Source: Letharia columbiana (lineage: Eukaryota > Ascomycota > Lecanoromycetes > Lecanorales > Parmeliaceae). Taken from it: DNA of 64,000 bases. The notes below the pieces were generated by a model. The model searched no databases, was not told where the DNA came from, and was given only the letters and a program-made list of their open reading frames with translations. Below are positions 1-13,000 of this stretch, in pieces (the first letter of the stretch is position 1; every line of letters starts with the position of its first letter). The stretch covers positions 496,001 to 560,000 of the forward strand of contig NW_023501041.1 of assembly GCF_014066305.1 (NCBI RefSeq), written 5' to 3'. Both the position numbers and the translations under genes were made by a program.

Positions 1-449
1 CTATCGTCGAAGAAGATCGTAGTATTAAAGATCTCGAATACTAAAAGTTCTTTATTATTTTATTAATTTTTAAGCGAGCGTATATATATACTATTTTTAC
101 TACTCTTTTACTTATTAATTATAAGAGTATAATTCTATAAGAGAGAGAGAATAGTATTATAATTATATTCTATATCTCTCTTAATATATTATTTAGCTCT
201 ATAGTCTATTAGAGTCTAGTATATCTTAATAGAGCTATCTACTATTATTTAATATCTTCTATCTATATAGCTATTCGATATCTAGTTATCTTATTTAATA
301 TATCTATATTAATATTATATCTATATCGATTCTAATATTAATACTTAATTATTCGTATTTACTATAACTCTATTAAGTTATAGTTTTATTTAATATACGA
401 CTACTATAGTTAGAGCTTAAAGAATATTATATAGCTTCGTTAAATATAT

Positions 450-1000
450 CGTATATTAATCGCTTAAGTCTAAATAGATATTAAAAGTAGAATTAATATC
501 TAATAATATAGCTAAAGCTCTTACCTTTTTATTAATTTCGCTATTATCTATATATATTATTATATAACTCTTATTAATTGATCTTTTAGCTAATTCTTTA
601 ACGACTTTTTTAATCTTATAAATTATTATTTTAAAAGACTCTTAGTCGAAGGCGACGCTAAAAAAGCGTAGTTTCTTAATCTTATTAATATCGTTATATT
701 ATTCTTTAAATCTATTAATATATCGCTTTAATAGACTTAGTTTCCTATTCTTTTTAGATTTTCTTTTAAACTTCTATCGCTCGAATTATAGCTTAATAAT
801 CTCGCTATATACTAGACTAGTAGTAATTTATAAAATAGCTTTCGAGATAATCTTATCTAGCTATTATTTAACTAATAAAAAATACGCTTTTATATCGAGT
901 ATTAAAATAAATATAACCTTAAATACTCTAGTTATCTTTCTCTTTATCTAAGATTAAATTCTTTATAGCGATAAGAGATAAGTTTTATTATAATTAATAA
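450..1000 (-). pseudogene. Possible RNase H remnant of the LINE
   Basis: The minus strand near 550-510 reads a string resembling the mutated end of an RNase H domain (GNEKADALA-like, seen as EINKKVRALA). This fits the expected order, 3' of the reverse transcriptase. The similarity is short and the call is tentative. Confidence 0.4.
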
Positions 1001-1299
1001 TATCTTCGGGCTAATATTATATTAAGTAGTAATACGTTATTTATAGAATAATTACTATTTAATAAAGCTATCTTATACTCTTATAATTATTATCTTATAT
1101 TAATCTAATAATCCTCGTTAATATATCGATACTTTTAATAGTCTTAGATCGAATCTTCTTATTATAATAGCTCTATAGAAGTTTAAAGTTAATTTCGACT
1201 TCTAGATAGCGAATAAAGCGTCTCGCCTTAATATATTATCTCTTATTAAGTTATAGAAAATAATCTAAGCTAAATCTCTATTTTCTATTAAGATATAAT

Positions 1300-2400
1300 A
1301 GTTAATATTTATTAGAATTAAACTTCGATTTATATTATAACGCCTACTTTATATAAACTTCGTCGTAGATTTTATAGAGAGCGTTATAGTTTTTCTCGAT
1401 AGAGTCTCTTACTATTAAAAGATTTATATTATCTATAAAGTCGATAACTATTATTCTTAAGTCGACGCGATTATTATATTTATCGATAAGATTTAAGTTA
1501 TAGAAGAGATAAAGTATAGGCGATAGCGATAATTCTTAAGAAATTTCGATTGCTATAAGAGTCTTTAATATAAAGTATTCGCTTATTTTTAGTATTATTA
1601 TTCTATTAAATAAGAACGATTCTATTTAGTTAACTACTCTTATATCGATTTTTCGCTTTTAAAGATTATAGAGTAGTCGAGGATAAGAGATTTTATTATA
1701 TATATCTGAAACGTCTAGTAGTAATATTATAACTATTTTATTAGAGTTCTAAGCTTAATATATTCTTTCTAGAAGATAGTAAATATCGTATTTACATAAT
1801 CGTAATCTATGGCCTCTTATATATATAACTAATAGAAGTCTATATATCTTTATAAGATATACTATTCTTCTAGTAAGAATAAATTTTATTACCTTTTCTA
1901 TAGTATTAAGTAGAGCTATTAGTTAGTATTCTTTAGAAATTAAATAGTTTTTACTTAACTTCGAAAGAATAATTATTATTAATATTTTAAAGTACTCTAG
2001 ATAGTAGTCGTTTATTATATATATATTAAATATTCTATATAAATAAGAGAGTAATAACTTTAAGATCTTCTTGAGAATTAGATTAGAGATCGCGTCTTCC
2101 TCTAAAGCTCTCTTTAACGATACTTATATTATAGTCTTTCTTATCTTATTTACGATAATTATATCTATTAAATAGGCTTATAAGTATATCGTATTAACGT
2201 TAATATTATCTAACTTCGTCTATATTAATAATAAGAAGAACGTTTTTATAAGAAGATCTATCTTTAAGTCTAGTTTATTATATTTTTATTTATCTTTATT
2301 AAATAGTAGAGAGAGATATATCTATATTATAAGTTATTTTCTAACTTATTTAATCTTTTTTATATTATTTATAGCGACTTATACGCCTTTACTACGAACT
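1300..2400 (-). pseudogene. Reverse transcriptase domain remnant of the LINE
   Basis: The minus strand reads LLLDVS at about 1725-1708, with the catalytic Asp codon at 1715-1713 (motif A). It then reads a mutated PQGSPLSPILYLFYN (motif B, about 1545-1500), in which CAA has become TAA and GGA has become GAA. A mutated FIDDINLL follows (motif C, about 1442-1415), with the second Asp changed to Asn. The spacing matches non-LTR reverse transcriptases. The domain is broken by stops and cannot be active. Domain limits are approximate. Confidence 0.85.
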
Positions 2401-2899
2401 CTCTAAACGCCTTTCTAGTAATTCTCTTAATTAGATTATTTTTGAAGTTCTTAATAACTTTATACTTATTCTATACTTTCTTTAAGAGCGTTATTCTTTA
2501 GCTTCTTTTTAGCAATTTATAATATCTTTATACTTTCTTATATTCTAATATAAATCTTAGTCTAGATTATAATAATAATTTAATAATCGAGGTAGACTCC
2601 TCTATAGCCGCTTAAATAAAGTTAATAATAGTTATTATTTAATAATCGATATTATCGTTAATAAGATTTTTATTATTTTCTTAAGAATTAATTAGATACT
2701 TTTTCGATGCTATAGCTCTAGCGAGTATCTTTTTTAAAATCTCGACATCTAGTTTATTAAAGTTTCGATATATTATTAATACTAACTCTATTATAATTAG
2801 CTTAAGCTTTATAAAAATTAGAAGATAGTTAAATTCGCTTTTAAAATTATTTTTAATATTATAATTAATAATATTTACTATTAGTATTAAAGTAGCGAA

Positions 2900-3500
2900 T
2901 AATAGATCTATTATTATTTAATAGTTTTCTTCGTATATTACTATTTCTACTAATAATGCTTATTCTATAGCGAATTCTTTCGCTATAAATATTAATTCTT
3001 CTACTCTCTTATTAATACGAGTATTTAATTTTCTTTATATTATATAGTAAAGGTTAAAGTCGCCTAATATAATCTATTCGTTATTCTTAGACTTTATAAG
3101 CGTCTTATATAGTTCGTTAAGTTTATCTATTTATTAATCGCCGAGATTATAAATATTATATATATATATAATTCTATTATTTTTAAACTTAATATTAAGA
3201 GTATAGAGGTTCGATAAGTAATATAATAAGTACTATTACTTTAATAATATTCTCTTATTAATATAGAAGTATATTTATATATTATTATAATAGAGATAAA
3301 TTAAGTTAAATCTATTCTTTAGAGAATAATACGATATATTTATATTAGTATTTCTCTAGAACTTCTAAATTACTACTATATCGATATTATAAATCTTTTT
3401 ATTATCGAAGAGTTCTATTATAACTATTTTAAATTTTCTTATATTATATTATAGTATTAATAGCTAATTAAGATATACTATTATTTCTTAATATTATTAT
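2900..3500 (-). pseudogene. AP-like endonuclease domain remnant of the LINE
   Basis: The minus strand at about 3066-3050 reads GDFNL, the signature of the endonuclease/exonuclease/phosphatase fold used by Tad/I-clade LINEs. A degraded stretch follows, recognisable as HHPLWGG-like and then NTRINKR and EELI. Stops and substitutions are of the RIP type. Limits are approximate. Confidence 0.75.
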
Positions 3501-5290
3501 TAATATTACTTACTCGCTTCCGCCTAGTTTATAAAATTTATATTTCTTTTCTAAATATTCTTTTTTTCTTAGTCGTCGATAAATTAAATATATCTCTTTT
3601 TATTTCTATTAATGAGGATCGTAATTCTCTTATTACTACTCTTTTAACTTAGAGACTATCTATTATTCTCGAAGTTATTAATTTCCTCTATCGCTATATT
3701 ATTCTTATATTATTTAGCTTTATCTACTACTTTAAAGAGCGATCTATTTCTAAACGAAACCCTTATTAATAATATAAAAGTATATCTTCTTTTACTTAGC
3801 TAAAGATTCGATATAATAGTTCTTTCGAGGTTTAGCCCTCTAATTCCTCTCTTATTAACTATTCTATCTCTATCTATTAGCCTATTACGCGTGAATATTA
3901 GCCTCGAAAAAAATTCCTTATTTCATCTACGATTAAATATATTCTAAAAGTAGTTACTTAATTAATCGCTTATTTAATAGCTAGTCGATATCTTCTTCGT
4001 TATTATAAATCGTAAAGAAATCTATTATCTCGCTATTCTCATTCTCGCTATCTTTCTCTTTCTTACTATATATATCTTATTTTAAGCCTTATATAATCCC
4101 TCGTAAACTGGGTATTTACGAGTATCGGCTATATATTCTTTATAATAATACTCTTCTAAGTATTTCTTATATATTAAATAATTCTTTTTAGGATATATAG
4201 TCGATAGATAATCGTATTTCTAGTATACGAAGTATTACTTTAATTTATACTACTTATTATAGACGTAATAGCTATATAATTTTAAATCGATAACTAGATC
4301 TTCTTCTAGTACTTTATTTTCTTTCTCTAGAGATATTAATTCGATAATTAATAAACTCTTATTATAACTCTCTTTATTCGCGCCGAACTAGTCTAGCTAT
4401 ACTATATCGAGGCTTAGCGTATTAATATTCTTATTTTAAATCCTTTTAATTACTATAGCTATATCTTTAATATCGAATATATTAATTCTTACTTTATAGA
4501 GTAGAAGGCTATATATTTTAGTAATTACTCTCGCGTTATTACTTATCTTTAAAGTCTAATTCTTACTTTTTTTTAATTTATTCGCCTTCTTCTTATTTGC
4601 AATTATAATATATATATCGCTACTCGCTAGCCTTCTAGTCGTTTTAATAGATTTTCTTATAATATTTATACTCTTTATATATCTATTAACTATCGTAGTT
4701 ATCTTACTCGATATCTTTTTCTTTAATACTTTATTTATTATCTTATTTTATAACTTTATAATAATCTTATTTAGCTTATTATATAATACTTAATCTTATT
4801 TCGATATTACTAATAATATAATAAAGATTTCTTTAATAATAGAGAAGAATATCGAGAATTAGTCTAGTATATTAACGTAATTAATTATTAATATATTACT
4901 TTCTAGACTAACTATCTAATACTTAATATATATAATTTTTTTCTTTATATTATTATCTCGATTACTTAAGTTAATAGCTAGTTTATATACTTTATTTAAA
5001 ATTATCTAAATTTTAAATTTATTATTTACTCTTTTTATAAATACTATCGCTATCTTAAAAATAGTAGCTACTTTATTTATTAATAGTTTCTAGTCTTTAT
5101 TTATTATTTTTAATATAATATTTATTAACAACTTTAGTATAAATATATACTTCTTAAAATCGTAGCTATTATAGTCTTATTAAGGCTAGCTAGTCTTATT
5201 CGATATAATTATAAAGATATAAATATTCTCTAAAGCTAATTAAAGAGGTATTAATCTTACTAAGTACTTTAAATATATATATCTACTTTC

Positions 5291-5626
5291 TATAGCTCAA
5301 TAATATAGCATAAGCGTTATGCGAAAGTTTTTCGTGTGTGTAGGAGATGAAAGCTGCAGCAAGATATCCCCTCCGCCAAGTGTAGCTATACTACATGTGG
5401 CTAGCTATTGCAAGAAGCACTCTATGGCGGGGAGTCGGCGTTAAGAGTTAGCGTCAAATGTTTCGTAGTCGTAAAACAGCAACGTCATGCATTGGATACA
5501 ACCATCCCATATTGAAAATCTTTTGCATTTTGCCTCCTTGTGAATTATAGAACCTACAGCGTCTCATTGTTAGGATCCACCAAGAGAGCAAACCTTCAGA
5601 CAAATTCTTCACTGAAATCAGCAATC
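5291..5626. other. Spacer: AT-block boundary and promoter of the WW-domain gene
   Basis: Base composition changes abruptly from the AT-rich block to normal within about 40 bp near 5290-5330. The remainder is the putative promoter and 5' leader of the downstream gene. No other gene is visible. Confidence 0.6.
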
Positions 5627-6544
5627 ATGGATCCTACGCCTACAGACGCGCCACCCTCCTACGACGAGGTCGCAGGATCTTCAAGTTCTTCGAACAGACC
5701 TGCGAACACAAACACGAACACCTCCATTCCACACAAAGCACGCAATGGCATTCCACCACAGACCCGCCGCAGCATGGAAGACGAAGGCCGGCCTCTGCCT
5801 TACGGCTGGATCAGACAGTACGACCCGCAAAACCACCACCAATTTTTCGTCGACACGAACGTCGAGCCACCACGATCAATCTGGTGCCATCCTTATGACG
5901 ACGAACAATACATGAATAGCCTAGACTCAAAAGAGAGACAAAAGATCAAGGGTTCTCTCAGAGTCCCAAGCCAGGCCGATATTGCAGCAGAAAGCAGCGA
6001 TGACGACGGCGACCACCATCACCACTCCAAGCAGGCCGGTATCGGCACCGCAGAACTTCCACCCCGTGATCCCAATCCACCTACCGGCGTCACTAAGTTC
6101 GGTCGCAAGATGAAGGACAAGATGACGCACACAACCCACGAGCAGCGAGAGCAAGAACGGGCCCAGCGCGCAGAGGAGGAGCGACGAGCTTATCAGCGCC
6201 ATCAGGAGTTGCGGCAGGCAATGTCGAGGGCTGCACAGACTGGAGAGCCGCAGCATGTTGGCAAGGGGAAGGATGGGAAGGATATCTACATCGAGCCTCC
6301 ACAGGGCATGGGGCCGCCGCGGGGAGGCTATGGATATAATCCGTACACGCAAGGGCCGTATGCCAACCCCAATGCTACGTTCGTCAGGCCGCAGTACCCA
6401 TACTCAAGACCATATGGTACAGGTTATGGTGGCGGATATGGTCTGCCGTTAGCTGGTGGACTGATGGGGGGTATGCTTCTCGGAGACATGATGATGGGCG
6501 GAATGGGTGGAGGGATGGGCGGAATGGGTGGAGGAATGTTCTGA
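5627..6544 (+). CDS. WW domain-containing protein
   Basis: This is a single-exon gene of 305 aa. I start it at the ATG at 5627, which has a good context (GCAATCATGG); the frame is open further upstream but its start there is poor. An acidic, proline-rich N-terminus contains a PPSYDEV motif, a PPxY-like peptide that can itself bind WW domains. It is followed by one WW domain (about residues 50-85) with the first Trp in YGWIRQYD and the second in SIWCHP. A charged coiled middle (about 165-210) contains many E, R and Q. The last 70 residues are rich in Gly, Tyr and Met and end in GGMGG repeats. WW domains bind proline-rich ligands. The protein's role is unknown; this Pro/Gly-rich layout is common in small fungal WW proteins. 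Confidence 0.85.
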   Translation: MDPTPTDAPPSYDEVAGSSSSSNRPANTNTNTSIPHKARNGIPPQTRRSMEDEGRPLPYGWIRQYDPQNHHQFFVDTNVEPPRSIWCHPYDDEQYMNSLDSKERQKIKGSLRVPSQADIAAESSDDDGDHHHHSKQAGIGTAELPPRDPNPPTGVTKFGRKMKDKMTHTTHEQREQERAQRAEEERRAYQRHQELRQAMSRAAQTGEPQHVGKGKDGKDIYIEPPQGMGPPRGGYGYNPYTQGPYANPNATFVRPQYPYSRPYGTGYGGGYGLPLAGGLMGGMLLGDMMMGGMGGGMGGMGGGMF

Positions 6545-7014
6545 ATACAGCCCTGTCTGCCTATATGTGCACACGGAGTTGAAGCAGCGATACCCTTTTC
6601 TGTGTACAATCATTATCATCACAAAACACGAAGCACGTTGTAGTCTCTTTCTTCCCTTTCATTGCTACAATGTGTTCAAAATGAAGACTCGGACAGACTG
6701 TTCCACTGCAGTCAACATGGGGAACTAAGGATCTAGAAGCTGACAACCCGTGTTTTCTTCAAAGGTCTCCTTTCCTGCATGGATTTATAGCATTCTCTCT
6801 ATTCTGCACATGATGTTTAATAGCGCGGTGACACTTGTGTCATATGGCATCTGTCCGAAAGCTTGAAGGGACCACTAGGAGTGTTGAACATGCCAAGGCG
6901 CTACCCGGCTCCACTTCGGTTGCTTTGGGCGTCCAAAGTGGGCTCACGTCCAGGGTCCGTCGCGGTTGCTCCTCGACATGAGCGTTCTGCTATGTCTACA
7001 TGAACAATGACACC
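6545..7014. other. Intergenic: 3' region of the WW gene and promoter/5' leader of the histidine kinase
   Basis: No gene is visible. The distal part carries short upstream open frames ahead of the kinase start: 6978-7010 (ten codons plus stop) and 6992-7003 (three codons plus stop). An in-frame but weaker ATG lies at 7000. Confidence 0.6.
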
Positions 7015-10000
7015 ATGAGGGATCCGGACAGTACAGAAGGTGGACAGGCGCTGCAACCTCCTCCTCGCCTATATGAGCGGCTTTCCCAACTAAGCGGCTA
7101 CACATGGGATCAATCGATCCAACCATTTCACTCGGTGAGGGATGACAAGGCCTCTTAAAGGCATCTTTGCTGACTTGCTTGGGGCTAGACTTACGACAAC
7201 TGGCACGTCTTTGGTCTCAAACATTTGAGCCATGAGACCTCAGGCGGCTCTTCTTTCCAAGGCATTGCAAGAACAAACTCGACCGCGAGCTCGCCTCGTC
7301 TCGGCCCACGAATTTCACTCAGACATCACCGCACTGGAAGCCAAGGCACTCAAGGTACAGCAGGAACCAATGATCTGGGATCGTTACGATTAGATGGGGA
7401 GAGAACATATACTCCGGTTGTTGCTCGGATCTCGACCCATATCTTGCGCATCGAACGCGAACATCATCTTTGCAAAAGCTTCATACAGACTTCGGACCCA
7501 GACATTGTACACACTGTCAAACCATTGGACCTCGTCATGTTGCCAAGCCATCAAGGAGACGAGGCAACACTTATTGTGTCGATATTCGAATCACCAGGAA
7601 GAAATTATGTGAAAGATCTGTTGGATCTTGGTCCTGCATTTCTCGCTCCGAGATTCCCTGATGGAAGTGATGTCTTTGGAAAAAGCGATGCTACCGAATC
7701 TCAAGGCCGTGTGTCCCTGTCGACGTTCCTTGATTTTGCGATTGGTGCTTGCGAGTGTCTTGAGCTCCTACATTATGGATCGAGAGTCGTCCATGGAGAG
7801 CTTAGGGCTGACGCGTTTCACTTCAATCGTGACAACGGGGTTGTCAAACTCATCAATTTTGGCTCCGGACCACGGTCATTCGAGAATGGCTTGACAAGTA
7901 GTGGGTGGATGACATTATCACGCGAAATTGGGGTCAACTACAAACTCCAGCATGTCGCCCCAGAGCAGACTGGGCGGATGCCTGCGGAGCCAAACTCGAG
8001 AACTGATATATATGGACTCGGGGTGCTGTTTTGGATCATGCTTACTGGAAGGCCTCCATTCCAAGCCGAGATCCCAATCGACATCATACAGGCGGTACTT
8101 GGTCGCAGGATCCCTCTAGTCTCGTCCGAGCGCATTGATATTCCCGATGTCATTGCTAAAATCATTCAGAAGATGACCCAGAAGCAAATGGATGACCGAT
8201 ATCATTCAACGAGTGGGTTGAAGTATGATCTTGTCGAGGTGCAAAGGCTGCTTGGAGAAGGCGACAATGACGGACTCGCAGAATTCAGCATTGGGTCTAA
8301 AGATGTGTCATCAATTTTTGTGCTTCCGACGTACATTGCTGGGAGAAACGAAGAGCGTGATAGGATAGTCCAAGTGATCGAAAAGGTCGCGAAGTGGCAG
8401 GAATCGTCTGAAGACAGAGGTAGACTCGGTGTCTATGCTTTTGGCTCAACCTCGGGTACCTCGGCCATGAGTGAAGGTTTTGACGGTCTTGAGACTGGCA
8501 CTAAGTCCAGTGATACAAGCTCGATAGCCGGCAGAAATTCAGAAAGCAGCCCAGCCCTAGGTCCATATTCCTCAACCCAAGTACTTGTGCATAGCCCCCA
8601 TGACAACACTGTTGGCTCCAGTGCGGCACCAGTTGAAAAGCCTCCTCTTGAAGCCAATGACAGCAACGAATCCATTCAGACCACGATCACGCTAGAGACG
8701 CAGAAAAGTGGCCTCAGGCCAGACAGCTCTGGTATGCAACACCATGGACCAATCCAGACCCCAAGACGTCAGAGTAGCCATAAGTCTTTACGAAGACATC
8801 GTTGTGAACTTATATCTATCACTGGCGCAGCTGGCGCTGGGAAGTCAAGTTTGATCCAAAGTACGCAAGCTGACATTCGCACGTTGGGCTATTTTGCTTC
8901 CTCGAAATTTGATCCAGCAAGAAAAGCACCATTTGAACCTCTCCTACGAGCGATGGGATCCTTGTTCCGACAGATATTCTCCGAGAGCGACGTCAATAGC
9001 GAATACCATAATATGGTGCGCAAGCACATCCGTAGCTTGTGGCCTACGACTTGCAGCATGCTGGATATACCAGAGAGTTTGATATCGACAGACGTGCAGT
9101 ACACTCACAAGCTTACAAGCTTCTCCTCGCAGCAGGGGCTCAACGGATCCCGGAGAGGCGAAATCGGCGACAACAGCAGCGCACGTAGTGCCCTCAGTGG
9201 CAATATGAGCGCTGGAAATCAAACAGGCTCTGACTTCCTTCGCGAAGGGGCAAATCCCCGATCACTAAAATTCATGACTATCTTTGTGGAAGTTCTGCGC
9301 ATCCTCTCTACCAACAAGTTGATTTGCCTGTGTCTCGATGATATCCAATTCGCGGATGAAGAAAGCTTGGATTTGATCTCCCACGTCATATTTAAGAAGC
9401 TAGGGATAGTAATCATAACGACGTGCCGAGACGAGGAAACGCTCTCAAGGCCTGTCGAATCCGTGCTGAGGAACAAAGCCGCCAACCTAACAATGATCAA
9501 GTTGTCACCCCTGAGCGAACAAGACGTTGTTAATTATGTATCTGCAACAATCTTTCGACCACCGGAGTATTGCCTACCCTTGGCAGCGGTCTGCTTAGAA
9601 AAGTCGAGTGGAAATCCCTTCTACCTGAGACAAATGCTGGAAGTCTGTCATCGAAAAAGCTGTATCTGGTACTCGTGGAAGGAATCCATGTGGGAGTATG
9701 ACCTTGACAGGGTTTTTGCCGAATTTGTGTCCGATTCTTATGGTGAACAACTAAATACGGATTTCATCACAAAGCAGTTGCTAGACCTACCGCAAGCTGC
9801 GCGTTCCATTCTTGCTTGGGCCTCTCTCTTGGGGACCACTTTTTCTTTCAAATTAACACAGAGACTCTTAAGTGGCGAATTCGATTATCTCGATAGCGAT
9901 GGGATGAACGAGGAAGACGACTGTCCAAAGGTCGCGGAGCTTTTCACTCCACAACCAACAAAGAACGTAGTGGAGGGCCTACAGGCAACCCTTCAGGCAT

Positions 10001-13000
10001 ACGTTCTTATGCCTGGCAGCAACGAGGACGAGTTCAGTTTCTCACACGATCGATATGTTCGAGCGTCGGCGTCTCTGAGAGAATGTCACGACGTAGAGAA
10101 GATGCATTTCATCATAGTCCAAACAATGATGAAATATTTGGACTTAGATAGTGCTTCTTTGTACGATCGTGCTCGACACATCTGTCAATGTGCCAGCGTC
10201 ATCAGGGATCGTGTGGCATACCGTCACCGCTTCCGGGCCCTATTAGCCGAAGCTGCTGAGAGGGCAATCAAGTCTGGCGCTCGACCAACAGCTTTACAGT
10301 ATTACGAGTCATGTCTTGCTTTGATGCAGCCGGAACCTTGGAAAGAGGGAGCACATGACGCGTACTATGACGAGACACTCAGTCTGTATACCAAAGCTGC
10401 TGAGCTTTATTGGCATCAGGATCAAGTTATCGAGGCTCAAAATTTGCTCGACTCTATTTTTGCGGGTGCGCGTACAGCCAGCGACAAGGCTCCTGCTTGG
10501 ATCTTGCAGTCCAAGTTGTTTGCACAAGCGGGGAACATGGCGGGGAGCTTCAGCTCGCTGAAAACGTCTTTGCTTGAATTAGGTGTTGACCTATCTGACA
10601 GTCCAACTTGGGCGTCCTGTGATAAAGAGTGTCACGACTTGCGCGTACTGGTACAAGAAGCGAAGTTCGCGGATCTCAATAGCAAGGCGCTGGACGCAGA
10701 TTGCAACATGGTGGCTCTAGGTGCAGTGTTAATGGAGGCAACGAGCGCAGCTTTTTGGAGCAATACCATATTGGTGTGTTGATTTCTATAATCCCATTAA
10801 TTTTGACCCCATCACTGATCACCCTCAAAGTTCTATCAGCTGGTACTCAAGATGGTTGAGACTCATATGACCCATCCGAGCACGTTCTCCCAAGTCGGCC
10901 TTGGTTTCTCATATTTTGCCCTTGTGTGCATCAGTCGAAGTGACGATTTCCCATTTGGCCTCCAGATGCATGATTTATCGAAACAGCTTTTGAGCCAACA
11001 TGGAGATCCGTACACGCTTGGCCGAGGATTGGCAGTCTCTGCGCTCTTCATCGCGCATCTGTTCACGCCCATACGAGATCACCTTGATTCCCTGGAGGAA
11101 GCAATTGATCAGTCCCTTGTGTCCGGAGACAAGCATGTGTATCTTCTCTCCGTGGGAAGTATCGCCCTTCGGCGCCTTTACATCGGTGACAATTTAGCGA
11201 ACATCGAGTTGTTCTGCTCGGTAGGAGCGGAGGACTTTGGTGATTGGGCTTCAGGTAGGTTAATCTACATTTGGCGATATGTACACAACAATGGCTGACA
11301 TAGAGTATGTAGACATGAGAGGTGGTGTATTCCTGACTGCAACACGTCAAGTTGCCCGTTCGCTCCAAGGAAAGACTTATACAGAATCTCCGGAAATGGT
11401 AATGTCCGATGAGGAGCATAGTACAGCGAACTATATGGAGTTGATTGACGCACGTTCCTCCAATGTTGAAAGACCTCGAAATATCTACAACAGCCTGCAA
11501 ATGATTCCGCTTTACCTTTACGGACACTACCAAAAGGCGATTCAACTCAGTAACGAGATTGCAACCAGCATTCACCAACTGTGGAGTTTGCGGATCTCTC
11601 GGCTTACCCTCTTCTACGCTTCACTATGCTATGTCGCACAACTTCGCGAGGGCAACAGTGATCAAGATCGCGACACAACCCTTACCAAGGTCAGACAGTA
11701 CAAAGCACACATAGCTCAATGGCAAATTCAGTGCAATGCTAATTATCTCATGTGGGAGCTTTTGATTGAAGCTGAATTGGCTGATATAGAGGGCCATTAT
11801 GGCGAGGCAATCCAGTCGTACGAGGCCGCGATTGACCATACACAACTCTACGACTTCCTACTCGAACATGCTCTGGCCTTGGAATTGCAAGGCGAATTCT
11901 ATGTTCGGCGAGGAGCCAGGCGAGCTGCGCGTGCTATTTTGAAAGAATCATTAACAATGTATTCGCGCATCGGTGCAACTGGGAAAGTGGACCAGTTGGC
12001 CGTAAAGCACGAATGGGTACTTCGAGCATCAACAACGACACAGACGAGGGACGTTGCTGTACAGACGGCGGATGCTATCGGCGACATTGGCAATACACAG
12101 TTCCGCATCGAGGAGAATGAGCGTCAAGAAACAAGGAATCTGGGCAAAGAAACCGCTGGTGATAGAACCCAAGCTTGGGTCTCCCCAACAGCTACTGATG
12201 GCCGTGCGAAGATCGTCGATCAGGACGTCTCTGATTTGGGGCTTGATGTTCTCGACCTGCAGAGTATCTTGGAGTTCAACCAGGCGATATCCTCTGAACT
12301 ACAGATAGATCGCCTCTTAGCTACAATGACGGAGATCATCCTGGAATCTGCAGGTGCCCAAGCAGACTTTGCCGCAGTCATCATCGAAGGTGATAATGGT
12401 TGGTGCATCGCTGCAAGTGGGACATCAGAAGGCATATCTGCTGAGGCCCAGCCAATAACCGAGATTCGGAATGAAGCCCAAAAACAGGTACTCCTCTACA
12501 CAATGCGATTCAAAGAGGCTGTCTTCGTCCATAACCTGGCCCACGACGAGCGTTTCCTTACCAATGCGTCGGCCAAGTCCGTGATCTCGCTACCCATTGT
12601 TAGAGGGAAAGATCTGCTCGGGATTTTGTATCTCGAAGGCCAATCCAATTCTTTTACCGACCGCAATCTAGGTGTACTCCGACTTTTCTGCAACCAGGTC
12701 GGCATCTCTATCGCCAACGCCTTGCTTTTCAAGCGCATTGCCAAAGTATCGGCCTCAAACACGAGCATGATAGAGAGTCAAAAGCGTGCACTTGCGAAGG
12801 CTAGAGAGGCAGAAATCAAAGCCAAAAACGCAGAAGCCGAGGCCAGGGAGAACGTCAGGTTGAAAGAGGAAGCTGCTAAAGCTAAGAGCATCTTCCTTGC
12901 TAATGTATCGCACGAACTTCGCACCCCGCTCAACGGCGTCATTGGTATGTCCGAATTGTTGAAAGAAACGCCCCTCAACAACGACCAAAAGGAGTTCGCA

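Larger units (their letters stand above)
1..5290 (-). mobile_element. RIP-degraded LINE (Tad/I-like non-LTR retrotransposon)
   Basis: This block is extremely AT-rich, is dominated by TA dinucleotides and has no open frame of 60 codons. Read on the minus strand it still shows, in the right order from high to low coordinates, an endonuclease signature (about 3050), the three reverse transcriptase core motifs (about 1715, 1530 and 1435) and a probable RNase H remnant (about 510-550). Stops occur where C-to-T or G-to-A changes are expected, for example CAA to TAA in the reverse transcriptase PQG motif, which is the signature of RIP. Normal base composition resumes near 5290-5330, close to where the element's 5' end should be. 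The 3' end lies at or beyond the window start. ORF1 (gag-like) should occupy roughly 3600-5200, but I could not recognise it. Confidence 0.85.
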
